From an uncultured Pelagibacteraceae bacterium (lineage in GTDB: Bacteria > Pseudomonadota > Alphaproteobacteria > Pelagibacterales > Pelagibacteraceae): DNA of 41,434 bases. The stretch is from positions 1-41,434 of the forward strand of contig CACFKJ010000005.1 in NCBI GenBank assembly GCA_902566805.1. The letters are read 5' to 3'. Shown one piece after another: positions 22,181 to 32,376 of this stretch (position 1 is its first letter; each line of letters opens with the position of its first letter). The position numbers and the translations under genes are program-made. The notes under the pieces were generated by a model. It did not search any database, had not been told where the DNA came from, and saw nothing but the letters and a program-made list of their open reading frames with translations.

Positions 22181-22897
22181 TTAAACCTTAATATTTGAAT
22201 ATACATTTTGTACATCTTCATCATCTGTTAAATTATCTAAAAAATTAATTATATCTTCTTTTTCTTGTTTTTTTACCTCCAAATATAAAACTGGAACCCA
22301 TTCTATACCCGTAGATAGAAAATTATTTAAATGTTTTTCTAGATTTTTTTTTACATTATATATGTGATTTTTATCGCAATGTATTTCATGAAAACTGTTG
22401 TTAGATTTGCACTCATTTGCTCCTGACTCTATTGCTAATTCAAAAATTTTGTCATCAGAAATTTCTGATTTTTCAATTTTAATTATACCAATTTGACTAA
22501 AATTATGTGATGCCGATCCCTGAGTTCCCAAAGTACCTCCTGATTTTTGAAAAATTGTTCTTAAATTTGATGCCGTTCTATTTTTATTATCAGTAAGAGT
22601 TTCTACAACTACTGCAACTTTATTTGGTCCAAATCCCTCATACCTTATATTTTCAAAATTATGACCCATATTATTTTCAGACTTATCAATCGCCCTTTTA
22701 ATATTTTCTTTAGGCATATTTGCTGATCTCGCAGATTGTATAGCCGATCTAAGTCTTGGGTTCATCTCTGGATCTTTATCCCCAAGCTTTGCAGCTACAG
22801 TTATTTCTTTAGAAATTTTAGTAAAGATTTTGGATTTTTGTTTATCAGCTCTATCCTTTTTATGTTTAATTCCTGCCCAATGAGAATGTCCAGCCAT
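22181..22897 (-). CDS. yebC: YebC/PmpR-family protein
   Basis: MAGHSHWAGIKHKKDRADKQKSKIFTKISKEI; GFGPNKVAVVVETLTDNKNRT. Confidence 0.96.
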   Translation of the reverse strand: MAGHSHWAGIKHKKDRADKQKSKIFTKISKEITVAAKLGDKDPEMNPRLRSAIQSARSANMPKENIKRAIDKSENNMGHNFENIRYEGFGPNKVAVVVETLTDNKNRTASNLRTIFQKSGGTLGTQGSASHNFSQIGIIKIEKSEISDDKIFELAIESGANECKSNNSFHEIHCDKNHIYNVKKNLEKHLNNFLSTGIEWVPVLYLEVKKQEKEDIINFLDNLTDDEDVQNVYSNIKV

Positions 22898-22900
22898 AAT

Positions 22901-23707
22901 CTAAAGAGTATTTTTTAAATTACTTCCTCTTATTATGTTTTCAATATTTTTTGCAAATCCTGACGAGATATCGCAATCAACTATAGCTCCACACAATGTA
23001 GCATCTCCTTCTGCGGGAAAATGTTTTTTTGAATCTTTTTTCAAAAAACGATTTAACGAGTTTTGCTTGTTCATTCCAATCACAGAATCATAGTCTCCAC
23101 ACATTCCTGCGTCAGTTAAATAAGCTGTGCCTTTTTTTAAAATTCTAGCATCATTTGTTGGGATATGAGTATGAGTCCCTACTACAAATGTTGCATTACC
23201 ATCGAACAAAAAACCCATTGCGGTTTTTTCACTTGTTATTTCGGCATGAAGATCAACGATTAAAAAATCATAGTTTTTTTTTAAACTATTTGTTTTTAAA
23301 AAATTATTCGCTTTTTCAAAAACATCTTCACTTTTTTTCATAAATACATTACCCATTAAATTTAATACTCCAACCTTATAACCATTTTTTGAGTTATAGA
23401 TTCTGAAACCTTTGCCAGGTGAAGGCTCTATAAGATTAGCTGGTCTTAAAAGTTTAATTTCTTTTTCGATATAATTCGCAGTTTCTTTTTGATCCCAAAC
23501 ATGATTACCAGTAGTTATAACATCTACACCAGAATTAAATAAATCTTTTGAAATATTTTCTGTAATTCCTACCCCTTGATCAGCTGCATTTTCACCATTA
23601 ACAACACAAAAATCTATTTTTTTTTCTAAAATTATTTTGGGTAAATTCTCCTTTATTGCTTCGCACCCAGTTTTACCAACTATATCACCTAAAAATAAAA
23701 TTTTCAT
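22901..23707 (-). CDS. YmdB-like metallophosphoesterase
   Basis: MKILFLGDIVGKTG, NGENAADQGVGIT, TTGNHVWDQKE, VGTHTHIPTNDARIL. Confidence 0.9.
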   Translation of the reverse strand: MKILFLGDIVGKTGCEAIKENLPKIILEKKIDFCVVNGENAADQGVGITENISKDLFNSGVDVITTGNHVWDQKETANYIEKEIKLLRPANLIEPSPGKGFRIYNSKNGYKVGVLNLMGNVFMKKSEDVFEKANNFLKTNSLKKNYDFLIVDLHAEITSEKTAMGFLFDGNATFVVGTHTHIPTNDARILKKGTAYLTDAGMCGDYDSVIGMNKQNSLNRFLKKDSKKHFPAEGDATLCGAIVDCDISSGFAKNIENIIRGSNLKNTL

Positions 23708-24249
23708 CTCAATATATGTTTTTCAGTAATTATAAGATCTAACTTCCTATCATATTTATTATTTGGAACTCTAGATATTTTTTGACTACTATGAGCAAGG
23801 CCAATTAATAATGTTTTTTTTTTTACTAATATTTTTTCTATATATCTATCGTAATATCCGCCCCCATAACCTAATCTATATAATCTTTTGTCAAATGCTA
23901 CCATTGGAACGATTAAAATATCTGGATATACAATTTTTTCTTTCTCAGGCTCAGGTATTCCATACTTATTTATATTTAAAATATTGTTAAAAGACCATTT
24001 ATAAAAATCCATAGTGTTGTTTGGGCCTATAACAGGTAATGAAATATTTATATTTTTATTTTCAAGTTTGTTTAACAAATCTAAATCATCAACTTCGTTA
24101 TTCACTGGGAAATATCCACCTATAATTTTTTTTTTCAAATTAAAATTTTTAAATAATTTTAAAATTTTATTTTTAGGTATAATGCTGGAATTTATAACTT
24201 TTAATCTTCGTTTTTTAATTATTTTTTTTCTTAATATTGATTTCAACAC
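23704..24249 (-). CDS. 5-formyltetrahydrofolate cyclo-ligase family protein
   Basis: PDILIVPMVAFDKRLYRLGYGGGYYDRYI motif. Confidence 0.92.
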   Translation of the reverse strand: MLKSILRKKIIKKRRLKVINSSIIPKNKILKLFKNFNLKKKIIGGYFPVNNEVDDLDLLNKLENKNINISLPVIGPNNTMDFYKWSFNNILNINKYGIPEPEKEKIVYPDILIVPMVAFDKRLYRLGYGGGYYDRYIEKILVKKKTLLIGLAHSSQKISRVPNNKYDRKLDLIITEKHILR

Positions 24250-24254
24250 AAATA

Positions 24255-24701
24255 TTATTGTACAGAATTATCTGCACTAGCTTTCTTTAGAAAATTTTCT
24301 ATTTCATTAGTGGTAGTATCAATTAATTTTTCATATTGATCTTTGTTTTGATCTATTTCATTTTTTAAATTATTTTGCTCACTGCTTAGTCTTTTTATCT
24401 CTCCTTCTTTCTTTTTTTTATATTCATATACTAAATTTTTTAATTCTTTAAATTTAGAGGTAAGACTATTGAGCTCTTTTATTTTTTCATCTATTTTTTT
24501 TTTTGTTTCAAAATATTCATCCATTGTTGTGATTGTGGTAATTAATAAGAGTTTACTTTCCCCTATATTTCCTAGTGACTTTTTAAGATTATCAAATTTT
24601 TCATTAAGATGTATCGAGAGTTCTTGCAAATGCTCTTCCTGCCCATCCTCACAAGATAGAAGAAATTCTTTTCCATTAAATATTATATTTACATTTGCCA
24701 T
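24255..24701 (-). CDS. zapA: Cell division protein ZapA
   Basis: VNIIFNGKEFLLSCEDGQEEHLQELSIHLNEKFDNLKKSLG plus C-terminal coiled coil. Confidence 0.85.
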   Translation of the reverse strand: MANVNIIFNGKEFLLSCEDGQEEHLQELSIHLNEKFDNLKKSLGNIGESKLLLITTITTMDEYFETKKKIDEKIKELNSLTSKFKELKNLVYEYKKKKEGEIKRLSSEQNNLKNEIDQNKDQYEKLIDTTTNEIENFLKKASADNSVQ

Positions 24702-25012
24702 TTATCTATTTCTTGTAAAAGAGTATCCGTTTCTTGATTTAATTCATCTATTTTTTCTGAAATTTCTATTTCTTTTTTATTCTCCAAATTATTTTTTTTT
24801 GTTATTTCGTCAAGTTTTGTATTTATAATATTATACTCATCTTTTAATTTAGAATATTTTTCTTCGATGGATTTTTTTTCAATTTCTAATTGATTTTTTT
24901 GGACGCTAATAATTCTTATATTTTCTCTCAATGTAGAATTCTCTGGATTTAAAAGATTTAATCTTGAGAGAGCGTCAGTTAATTTTTTTTCTTTTTCATT
25001 AATACTTTTCAT
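24689..25012 (-). CDS. Small coiled-coil protein of unknown function
   Basis: 107 aa charged heptad-like protein overlapping the zapA start. Confidence 0.65.
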   Translation of the reverse strand: MKSINEKEKKLTDALSRLNLLNPENSTLRENIRIISVQKNQLEIEKKSIEEKYSKLKDEYNIINTKLDEITKKNNLENKKEIEISEKIDELNQETDTLLQEIDKWQM

Positions 25013-25066
25013 ATATATATATGTATATTATTAAATTGAGTCTTCTAAGTCTAGATAGGATAATTT

Positions 25067-27004
25067 TTGAACAAACAGATTAAAGATTTATCAAATGCAT
25101 TAAGATTTCTTTCAATTGATGCTGTAGAAAGGGCCAATTCTGGTCATCCAGGAATGCCTATGGGAATGGCAGATGTAGTAACTGTTCTATTTAAATATTT
25201 TTTAAAATTTGATCCAAAAAATCCAAATTGGATAAACAGGGACAGATTCGTGCTTTCAGCGGGCCATGGATCAATGCTTCTTTATTCTTTATTATATTTA
25301 ACTGGTTATAAGAGCATAAAACTTAAAGATATAAAAAATTTCAGACAATTAAACTCGATTTGCGCAGGTCATCCAGAATATATTCCTAATTCTGGAATAG
25401 AAACAACTACAGGTCCACTTGGTCAGGGCATAGCAAATTCAATAGGCTTTGCTATATCTGAAGAAATTCTAAAAAATAGATTAGGAAAAAAGAAAATAAA
25501 TCATAAAACTTACGTATTAGCTGGAGATGGATGTTTAATGGAAGGTATCAGTCATGAAGCTTTAAGTTTAGCTGGACACTTAAAATTAAAAAATTTAATT
25601 TTATTATTTGATAACAACAATATATCAATAGATGGTCCAACAAATCTTGCTGTCTCTGATGATAATAGAAAAAGATTTAAAAGTTACGGATGGAATTATC
25701 TTCAAGTTAATGGGCATGATGTTAAGCAAATTTATAGAGCTATAAAAAAATCACAAAGTTCTAAAAGGCCTACTTGTATTTCTTGTAAAACAATTATTGG
25801 TTATGGTTCTCCAAATAAATCAAATTCCTCATCCGTGCATGGAAGTCCTTTGGGCAAAGGTGAGATAAGTTTGGTTAGAAAAAAATTAAAATGGAGATAT
25901 AAACCATTCGAAATTCCAAAAAATATTTTGAGTGCATGGAGAAATGTTGGAAATATTGCTTCTAAAAATGCTAAAAAACAAAAAATTTTACTCAAAAGCA
26001 ATAATTATTTAAAAAGAATATCTAAAATAGTTAAATCTGAGAAAGAAAAATTTTTTAAAAATCCTGAAAATATTGCCACAAGAAAATCATCTGAAAAAAT
26101 ATTAAATGTATTAACAAAATCTATTAAAGAACTTATCGGAGGGTCAGCTGACTTGGCTGGATCAAATAATACAAAAACTAAAAATCATAGAATTATCAAA
26201 CCTGGTAATTTTGATGGCAATTATATTCATTACGGAGTTAGAGAACACGCGATGTGTGGAGCTATGAATGGACTTGCTATGCATGGTAATTTAATACCTT
26301 ACGGGGGAACCTTTTTAATTTTCAGTGACTACTGTAAACCATCAATAAGATTATCAGCATTTATGAAGCAAAGGGTAATCTATGTAATGACTCACGATTC
26401 AATAGGCTTAGGAGAAGATGGGCCTACACATCAACCTGTAGAACAACTTACAGGATTAAGGGCCATACCTAATTTAAATGTTTTTAGACCAGCAGATACA
26501 ATTGAAACTTACGAATGTTGGGAGTTGGCTTTAATTAATAAAAACACTCCTAGTGTATTAGCTTTAACGAGACAAAAAACAAATTTAACTAATAATAAAT
26601 TTTCAAAAGAAAATAATTGTTCTAAAGGTGCTTATGAAATTTATAGATCAAAGAATATTATAAAATTAACTATATTTGCAAGTGGATCTGAGGTAAATTT
26701 AGCAAAAGAAGTAAGTCATAAATTGGCCACACAAAATATTTATTCAAAAGTTATATCAGTGCCGTGCCAAGAAATATTTGATAAACAGCCTGCAAGTTAT
26801 AAGAAAAAAATAATAAATGAGACAAAATACAAGATATCAATCGAAGCTGGATCGACAGATTGTTGGAATAAATATATAGGTCAACATGGAATTAGTTTTG
26901 GTTTAAATGATTTTGGAAAAAGTGCTCCTTATAAAGATGTTTATGAACACTTTGGATTAACAGCTGATAAAATTATAAAAAAAATAAAAAAGTTAATTAA
27001 ATAA
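25067..27004 (+). CDS. tkt: Transketolase (non-ATG start)
   Basis: SIDAVERANSGHPGMPMGMADV, GDGCLMEGISHEA, THDSIGLGEDGPTHQPVEQL. Confidence 0.97.
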   Translation: MNKQIKDLSNALRFLSIDAVERANSGHPGMPMGMADVVTVLFKYFLKFDPKNPNWINRDRFVLSAGHGSMLLYSLLYLTGYKSIKLKDIKNFRQLNSICAGHPEYIPNSGIETTTGPLGQGIANSIGFAISEEILKNRLGKKKINHKTYVLAGDGCLMEGISHEALSLAGHLKLKNLILLFDNNNISIDGPTNLAVSDDNRKRFKSYGWNYLQVNGHDVKQIYRAIKKSQSSKRPTCISCKTIIGYGSPNKSNSSSVHGSPLGKGEISLVRKKLKWRYKPFEIPKNILSAWRNVGNIASKNAKKQKILLKSNNYLKRISKIVKSEKEKFFKNPENIATRKSSEKILNVLTKSIKELIGGSADLAGSNNTKTKNHRIIKPGNFDGNYIHYGVREHAMCGAMNGLAMHGNLIPYGGTFLIFSDYCKPSIRLSAFMKQRVIYVMTHDSIGLGEDGPTHQPVEQLTGLRAIPNLNVFRPADTIETYECWELALINKNTPSVLALTRQKTNLTNNKFSKENNCSKGAYEIYRSKNIIKLTIFASGSEVNLAKEVSHKLATQNIYSKVISVPCQEIFDKQPASYKKKIINETKYKISIEAGSTDCWNKYIGQHGISFGLNDFGKSAPYKDVYEHFGLTADKIIKKIKKLIK

Positions 27005-27007
27005 GTA

Positions 27008-28012
27008 ATGACAGTTAAAATTGGAATAAATGGCCTAGGCAGAATTGGGAGAATGGTTATAAGATCTATTATTGAAAATAAATACAACAATATTAAGATT
27101 AAACATATAAATAATAGGACAAATTCTGAAACAAGTAGTCAGTTATTAAAATACGATTCTATCCACGGAAAATTTAATGCAAAAATAAGCTCTGATGAAA
27201 AAAATATATTTATTGATAAAAATAAAATAAGTTTTTCTCAAGAAACAGATATAAATAAAATTAATTGGAAAAAATATGGTGTAGACATCGTTCTAGAATG
27301 TACTGGAAAAAATAACTCAAAAGAAAAATCCATACATCATATAAATAATGGAGCAAAAAAAGTTATTGTTTCGGCACCCTGTAAAAATGCAGACAAAACA
27401 ATTGTATATGGAGTAAATCATAAAAAGTTAACAAAATATGATTTAATTATTTCAGCCGCATCATGTACTACCAACTGTCTCGCTCCTGTTGTAAATGTTT
27501 TAAATAATGAATTCGAAATACAAAATGGTTTTATGACAACGATTCATTCATACACAACTGATCAAAGATTATTGGACAATTCTCATAAAGATTTAAGAAG
27601 AGCTAGATCTGCGGGACAATCCATAGTTCCAACTTCTACAGGAGCTTCAAAGGCAATTGGCGATATTATACCAGAACTAAAAGGCAAGCTTGAAGGCGTG
27701 GCCATGAGAGTTCCAACACCTAATGTTTCGTTAGTTGATTTAGTATTTATGTCAAAAAAAAATTTAACATTAAATAAAGTAAACAATTGTTTTAAAAAAG
27801 CATCAATTAAAGATTTGAAAAATGTGCTCGATACTACTTCGGAAAAACTTGTTTCTATTGACTTTAATCATAACCCAAATTCAGCAATAGTAGATTTATC
27901 TTTAACCAGCATTATTGGTAATAGAATGGGAAAAGTTTCTGCATGGTATGACAATGAATGGGGATTTGCATCAAGAATGTGTGATTTGGCAAAATATGTT
28001 CATAAAATTTAA
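27008..28012 (+). CDS. gap: Glyceraldehyde-3-phosphate dehydrogenase
   Basis: INGLGRIGR, SAASCTTNCLAP, MRVPTPNVSLVDL, WYDNEWGFASR. Confidence 0.97.
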   Translation: MTVKIGINGLGRIGRMVIRSIIENKYNNIKIKHINNRTNSETSSQLLKYDSIHGKFNAKISSDEKNIFIDKNKISFSQETDINKINWKKYGVDIVLECTGKNNSKEKSIHHINNGAKKVIVSAPCKNADKTIVYGVNHKKLTKYDLIISAASCTTNCLAPVVNVLNNEFEIQNGFMTTIHSYTTDQRLLDNSHKDLRRARSAGQSIVPTSTGASKAIGDIIPELKGKLEGVAMRVPTPNVSLVDLVFMSKKNLTLNKVNNCFKKASIKDLKNVLDTTSEKLVSIDFNHNPNSAIVDLSLTSIIGNRMGKVSAWYDNEWGFASRMCDLAKYVHKI

Positions 28013-28018
28013 AATTTT

Positions 28019-29209
28019 ATGAAAATAATTTCAGACCAAAATTTAAATCTAAAAGGTAAAAAAGTTTTACTCAGGGTAGATCTAAATGTCCCTATGAAAA
28101 ATGGAGCAATAACTGAAACATCTAGAATAGAAAAAATTATCCCCACAATAAAATTTTTATTAGAAAAACAAGCAAAAATAATAATTTTATCTCATATTGG
28201 GAGACCTAAAGGGAATGTAGTTAAAGGAATGTCTTTAGAGCCAATTTCTAAAAAATTGAGTTCTTTAATAAATAAAGAAGTAATTTTTAATAATAAAACA
28301 GTTGATCAAGTTAAAATCTCAGATGTTGAGAACATTAAAAATTGTTCGATAATGATGCTAGAAAATATCCGTTTCAATAAAGGTGAAGAAACTAATGATG
28401 AAAGATTTGCAAAAGATATTTCAAAATTAGGTGATATCTTTGTAAATGATGCTTTCTCTGTTTCTCATAGGTCCCACGCTTCTGTAGAAAGAGTAACCAA
28501 ATTTATACCATCATTTTATGGATTACAAATCTCTGAAGAAATAAAAGCACTGAAAAGAATAACTTCTGAAATAAAAAAACCAATTACACTTATAATAGGC
28601 GGTTCAAAAATTTCTACTAAAATAAGAATAATAAATAATCTTATAAAAAAATTTAATAATATAATTATTGTTGGAGGTATGGCTAATACTTTATTGAAAC
28701 ATACGGGTTCAAATATAGGTAAGTCAATATGTGAACATGATTGTGCAGATTTGATTAAAGAAATTTTAAAAAATTCTGAAAAATATAATTGTTCAATTAC
28801 TTATCCTAAAGATGTTGTGGTCTCTAAAAGTTTAGAAGGTAGTGGAAAAAACAAAGATATAAATGATGTAGAAAAAGATGATATAATTTTAGATATAGGT
28901 ATGAAAACAATAGATAATATTAAAAAAATTATCGATGATACAAATACAGTTTTATGGAATGGTCCCGCAGGATACTTTGAAAATCCAAATTTTCAAAACG
29001 GAACAAGTAAAATTTTAGAAATAATTTCAAATAAAACAAAAAATGATAAGATTTTTTCTGTAGCAGGAGGAGGCGAAACAGTAGCAGCAATAAAAAAATT
29101 TAATAAATTAAATTCATTTACATTTGTTTCAACTGCTGGTGGAGCTTTTTTAGAATATCTTGAAGGAAAAACTTTACCTGGTATAAAAGCATTAAATAAA
29201 AATGTCTGA
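28019..29209 (+). CDS. pgk: Phosphoglycerate kinase
   Basis: VLLRVDLNVPMKNG, SHIGRPKG, NDAFSVSHRSHAS, TVLWNGPAGYFE, GGGETVAAI. Confidence 0.97.
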   Translation: MKIISDQNLNLKGKKVLLRVDLNVPMKNGAITETSRIEKIIPTIKFLLEKQAKIIILSHIGRPKGNVVKGMSLEPISKKLSSLINKEVIFNNKTVDQVKISDVENIKNCSIMMLENIRFNKGEETNDERFAKDISKLGDIFVNDAFSVSHRSHASVERVTKFIPSFYGLQISEEIKALKRITSEIKKPITLIIGGSKISTKIRIINNLIKKFNNIIIVGGMANTLLKHTGSNIGKSICEHDCADLIKEILKNSEKYNCSITYPKDVVVSKSLEGSGKNKDINDVEKDDIILDIGMKTIDNIKKIIDDTNTVLWNGPAGYFENPNFQNGTSKILEIISNKTKNDKIFSVAGGGETVAAIKKFNKLNSFTFVSTAGGAFLEYLEGKTLPGIKALNKNV

Positions 29210-30209
29210 ACTAAATAATATAGCGCTAAAAATTTCTAGTAATGGAAAAGGAATCTTGGCAGCAGATGAAAGTACTTCAACTATGACTAAAAGACTTCAA
29301 AGTGTTGGAGTAGAGTCAAGTTCAGAAAGTAGACTCAAATTTAGACATACACTATTTTCTTCTGAAAGCATGAAGAAGTGCATTGGGGGCGTTATACTTT
29401 ATGACGAAACAATCCGTCAATTGTACAATTCAAAAAATATTCCTGAAATAATTTTGGCAACTGGTGCATTACCAGGAATTAAAGTTGATACCGGAGCAAA
29501 AATTTTAGCGAATTCTTCAGAAGAAAAAATTACTGAAGGTCTTGATGGTTTAAGAGAAAGACTAAAAGAATATTACAAGTTAGGAGCCAGATTTACAAAA
29601 TGGCGTGGTGTTTATATTATTTCGAAAAACTACCCAAGTGAATTGGCGAAAACTTCAAATGCACATGCTTTGGCAAGATATTCTGCTCTGGCACAAGAGT
29701 GTGGAATGGTTCCTATTGTCGAGCCTGAAGTATTAATGGATGGAAATCATACAGCAGAGGATTGTATGAGCATTACCGCTGATGTTTTAAAAAAATGTTT
29801 TGATGAATTGATACAAAGTAAAATTGACTTAAAAGGAATAGTTTTAAAACCAAATATGATTTTGCCTGGATCAAATTCTAAGCAAAAAATATCAACTCAA
29901 GAAATTGCTGAAATGACTCTAGAATGCCTAAAAAAAAATGTTCCAAAAGACGTTCCAAGTGTAGCCTTTCTATCCGGAGGGCAGTCTGAAGAAGAGGCAA
30001 CCAAAAACTTAAATACTATAAGTAAAATAAATAATACAAATTTTTCAATGACTTTTTCATATGGAAGAGCTCTTCAGCAAAGTGCTCTAAAATACTGGTC
30101 TAAAAATCAAGACGATATCGAAGGCACACAAAAAATTTTTGATCATAGAGCTAATATGTGCAGTTTGGCTTCTAAAGGTAAATGGACAGAGGATATTGAA
30201 AAAAAATAA
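29202..30209 (+). CDS. Fructose-bisphosphate aldolase, class I (eukaryotic-type fold family)
   Basis: GKGILAADESTSTMTKRL, GVILYDETIRQ, FTKWRGVY, VPIVEPEVLMDG, KPNMILPG, FLSGGQSEEEA. Confidence 0.95.
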   Translation: MSELNNIALKISSNGKGILAADESTSTMTKRLQSVGVESSSESRLKFRHTLFSSESMKKCIGGVILYDETIRQLYNSKNIPEIILATGALPGIKVDTGAKILANSSEEKITEGLDGLRERLKEYYKLGARFTKWRGVYIISKNYPSELAKTSNAHALARYSALAQECGMVPIVEPEVLMDGNHTAEDCMSITADVLKKCFDELIQSKIDLKGIVLKPNMILPGSNSKQKISTQEIAEMTLECLKKNVPKDVPSVAFLSGGQSEEEATKNLNTISKINNTNFSMTFSYGRALQQSALKYWSKNQDDIEGTQKIFDHRANMCSLASKGKWTEDIEKK

Positions 30210-30810
30210 AAAATTTATATATCTTATTTCACCACCAATTATTAAAAAAAATATTTTTTTTAAAGACTTAAATCTTGTTCTAAAAACAAAAAAAATATCT
30301 CATTTTCAATTAAGATTAAAAAAAAAAAATTTGAATGAGCTTGTTTCAATTGGAAAAAAAATAAGAAAAATTTGCAGGAATAACAATGTTAAGCTAATAA
30401 TTAATGATCAACCTTTAGCTGCAAAGAAGATAGGTGCAGATGGGTGTCATTTAGGTCAAAATGACGGCTCGATTAAAAATGCTAGAAAAATCTTAATAAA
30501 TAAAACTATTGGTGTTACTTGCCATAACTCAATAAAATTGATCAAAAAAGCATTAAAAGAAGGTGCTGATTATATCGCAATTGGAGCATTCTATTCAACA
30601 AAAACAAAAAAAACAAAATATAAGGCTTCAGTAAATCTTTTATTAAAAGCCAAAAAAATCACAAAAAAACCAATAGTTGTGATAGGTGGTATAAATTCAA
30701 TTAATTATAAAAAACTTTTATTGAATAAAGCTAACTTTTTGGCTATCTCAGGTTACGTTTGGAAAAATAAAAAACTTAACCCTGTTGAAGCAATAAGAAA
30801 AATAAAATGA
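30196..30810 (+). CDS. thiE: Thiamine-phosphate synthase-like protein; probable TTG start at 30196 rather than 30139
   Basis: FQLRLKKKN, LIINDQPLAAKKIGADGCHLGQNDG, IGVTCHNS, ADYIAIGAFYSTKTK, PIVVIGGI; the upstream extension overlaps the fba CDS. Confidence 0.85.
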   Translation: MKKNKKFIYLISPPIIKKNIFFKDLNLVLKTKKISHFQLRLKKKNLNELVSIGKKIRKICRNNNVKLIINDQPLAAKKIGADGCHLGQNDGSIKNARKILINKTIGVTCHNSIKLIKKALKEGADYIAIGAFYSTKTKKTKYKASVNLLLKAKKITKKPIVVIGGINSINYKKLLLNKANFLAISGYVWKNKKLNPVEAIRKIK

Positions 30811-31367
30811 AAATATCAGCTAACGAGATAAAACCTGGAATGCTAATCGAATACAAGAATGATCTTTGGGAGGTTGTAAAAACCCAGCACGTAAAACCTG
30901 GAAAAGGTGGGGCCTTTAATCAAGTTGAAATGAAAAATCTAAATAAAAATACTAAACTCAATGAAAGATTTAGATCTAATGAAACAATTGAAAAAGCTCA
31001 AGTTGAAGAAGTAAAATATTCTTATCTTTACAGTGACAATGAAAATTATTTTTTTATGGATACTAAAACATTTGAACAAATGCCTATAAGTAAAAAAATT
31101 TTGGGAAAAAAAGGAAATTTTCTTACCGAAAATTTAGAAGTCTCTATTAGTATATATGATGAAAAACCAATTTCAGTCGAACTTCCAAATCAAATAACTT
31201 GTAAAGTTGAAAAAACTGATGTTGCTTTAAAAGGCCAAACTGTATCATCATCTTACAAACCTGCTATACTTGAAAATGGTGTAAAAATTCAGGTACCTCC
31301 TTTTATAGAAAGCGATGATGAAATCATTGTTGATACAAGAACAATAGAATATATAAAAAAAAAATAG
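30807..31367 (+). CDS. efp: Elongation factor P
   Basis: ISANEIKPGMLIEYKNDLWEVVKTQHVKPGKGGAFNQVEMKN. Confidence 0.97.
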   Translation: MKISANEIKPGMLIEYKNDLWEVVKTQHVKPGKGGAFNQVEMKNLNKNTKLNERFRSNETIEKAQVEEVKYSYLYSDNENYFFMDTKTFEQMPISKKILGKKGNFLTENLEVSISIYDEKPISVELPNQITCKVEKTDVALKGQTVSSSYKPAILENGVKIQVPPFIESDDEIIVDTRTIEYIKKK

Positions 31368-31369
31368 AA

Positions 31370-32110
31370 ATGAATTCGATTTCAGCAAATCTAAATATTA
31401 TGATAAAAGCTGCAGAAAAAGCCTCTAAAATATTAATTAGAGATTTTGGTGAGGTAGAAAAACTACAAGTATCAGTTAAAGGACCTTCCGATTTTGTGTC
31501 TAATGCTGATTTCAAAGCAGAAAAAATAATTATAGAAGAATTAAATAAATCTAGGAAAAAATTCTCTATAATTAGTGAGGAAACAGGAACTATTAAAAAT
31601 TCAGATGAAAAAAACTATTGGATAGTAGATCCAATAGATGGAACTAATAATTTTTTACATGGAATTCCTCATTTTGCTATCTCTATTGCTCATAAATACA
31701 AAGATGAGATAATTTCAGGTGTAATATTTGATCCTATTAAAAATGAAATGTTTTATGCTGAAAAAAATAATGGAGCCTATTTTAATAATCAAAGAATAAG
31801 AGTTTCTAAAAAAAAAAATATTACTGATTGTCTCTTTGCGACGGGAGGAAAAAAAAGAATATACAAAGATTTAAAAACTAGAGAAACTGGTAGCGCTGCT
31901 CTCGATTTAGCCTACGTGGCAGCCGGAAGGTTTGATGGTTACTTTCAAAACAACTTGAATTTATGGGATATAGCTGCGGGAATCATTTTAGTAGTGGAAT
32001 CTGGAGGTAAAATTTCAAATTTAGATTTATCAATTATAGAAAATATCAAAATTATTGCAGCCTCAAACTCTATAAATGAAAAAATGCTTGAAAAGCTTAA
32101 TAACTTTTAA
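31370..32110 (+). CDS. suhB: Inositol monophosphatase family protein
   Basis: [57 protein letters not shown]. Confidence 0.94.
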   Translation: MNSISANLNIMIKAAEKASKILIRDFGEVEKLQVSVKGPSDFVSNADFKAEKIIIEELNKSRKKFSIISEETGTIKNSDEKNYWIVDPIDGTNNFLHGIPHFAISIAHKYKDEIISGVIFDPIKNEMFYAEKNNGAYFNNQRIRVSKKKNITDCLFATGGKKRIYKDLKTRETGSAALDLAYVAAGRFDGYFQNNLNLWDIAAGIILVVESGGKISNLDLSIIENIKIIAASNSINEKMLEKLNNF

Positions 32111-32138
32111 TTGTTTTTCAAATTTCTTTTGCTATAAG
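32111..32138 (+). promoter_or_regulatory. Candidate sigma70 promoter for rpmE (TTGTTT-16 bp-TATAAG)
   Basis: -35 32111-32116, -10 32133-32138, start codon at 32146. Confidence 0.5.
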
Positions 32139-32145
32139 TCCCCTT

Positions 32146-32376
32146 ATGAAAAAAAAAATTCATCCAAACTACCATAAAATAAAAGTGGAAATGACAGATG
32201 GAACTCAGTTTGAAACTAAATCGACTTGGGGTGCTGAAGGGGAAGTATTAAAATTAGAGATTGATCCAAAATCTCATGCAGCATGGACAGGTGGAAAACA
32301 AAAACTTTTAGACAAAGGTAGAGTTAGTAAGTTTAATAAAAAATTTCAAAATTTTAGGTCAGAGAAAAAAAATTAA
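32146..32376 (+). CDS. rpmE: Ribosomal protein bL31
   Basis: [25 protein letters not shown]...[18 protein letters not shown]. Confidence 0.93.
   Translation: MKKKIHPNYHKIKVEMTDGTQFETKSTWGAEGEVLKLEIDPKSHAAWTGGKQKLLDKGRVSKFNKKFQNFRSEKKN

Noticed and set aside
24240-24260. Possible 6S RNA between zapA and the 5-formyl-THF cyclo-ligase gene, where it sits in many proteobacteria
   Set aside because: Only ~5 nt separate the two genes here; no room for the RNA.
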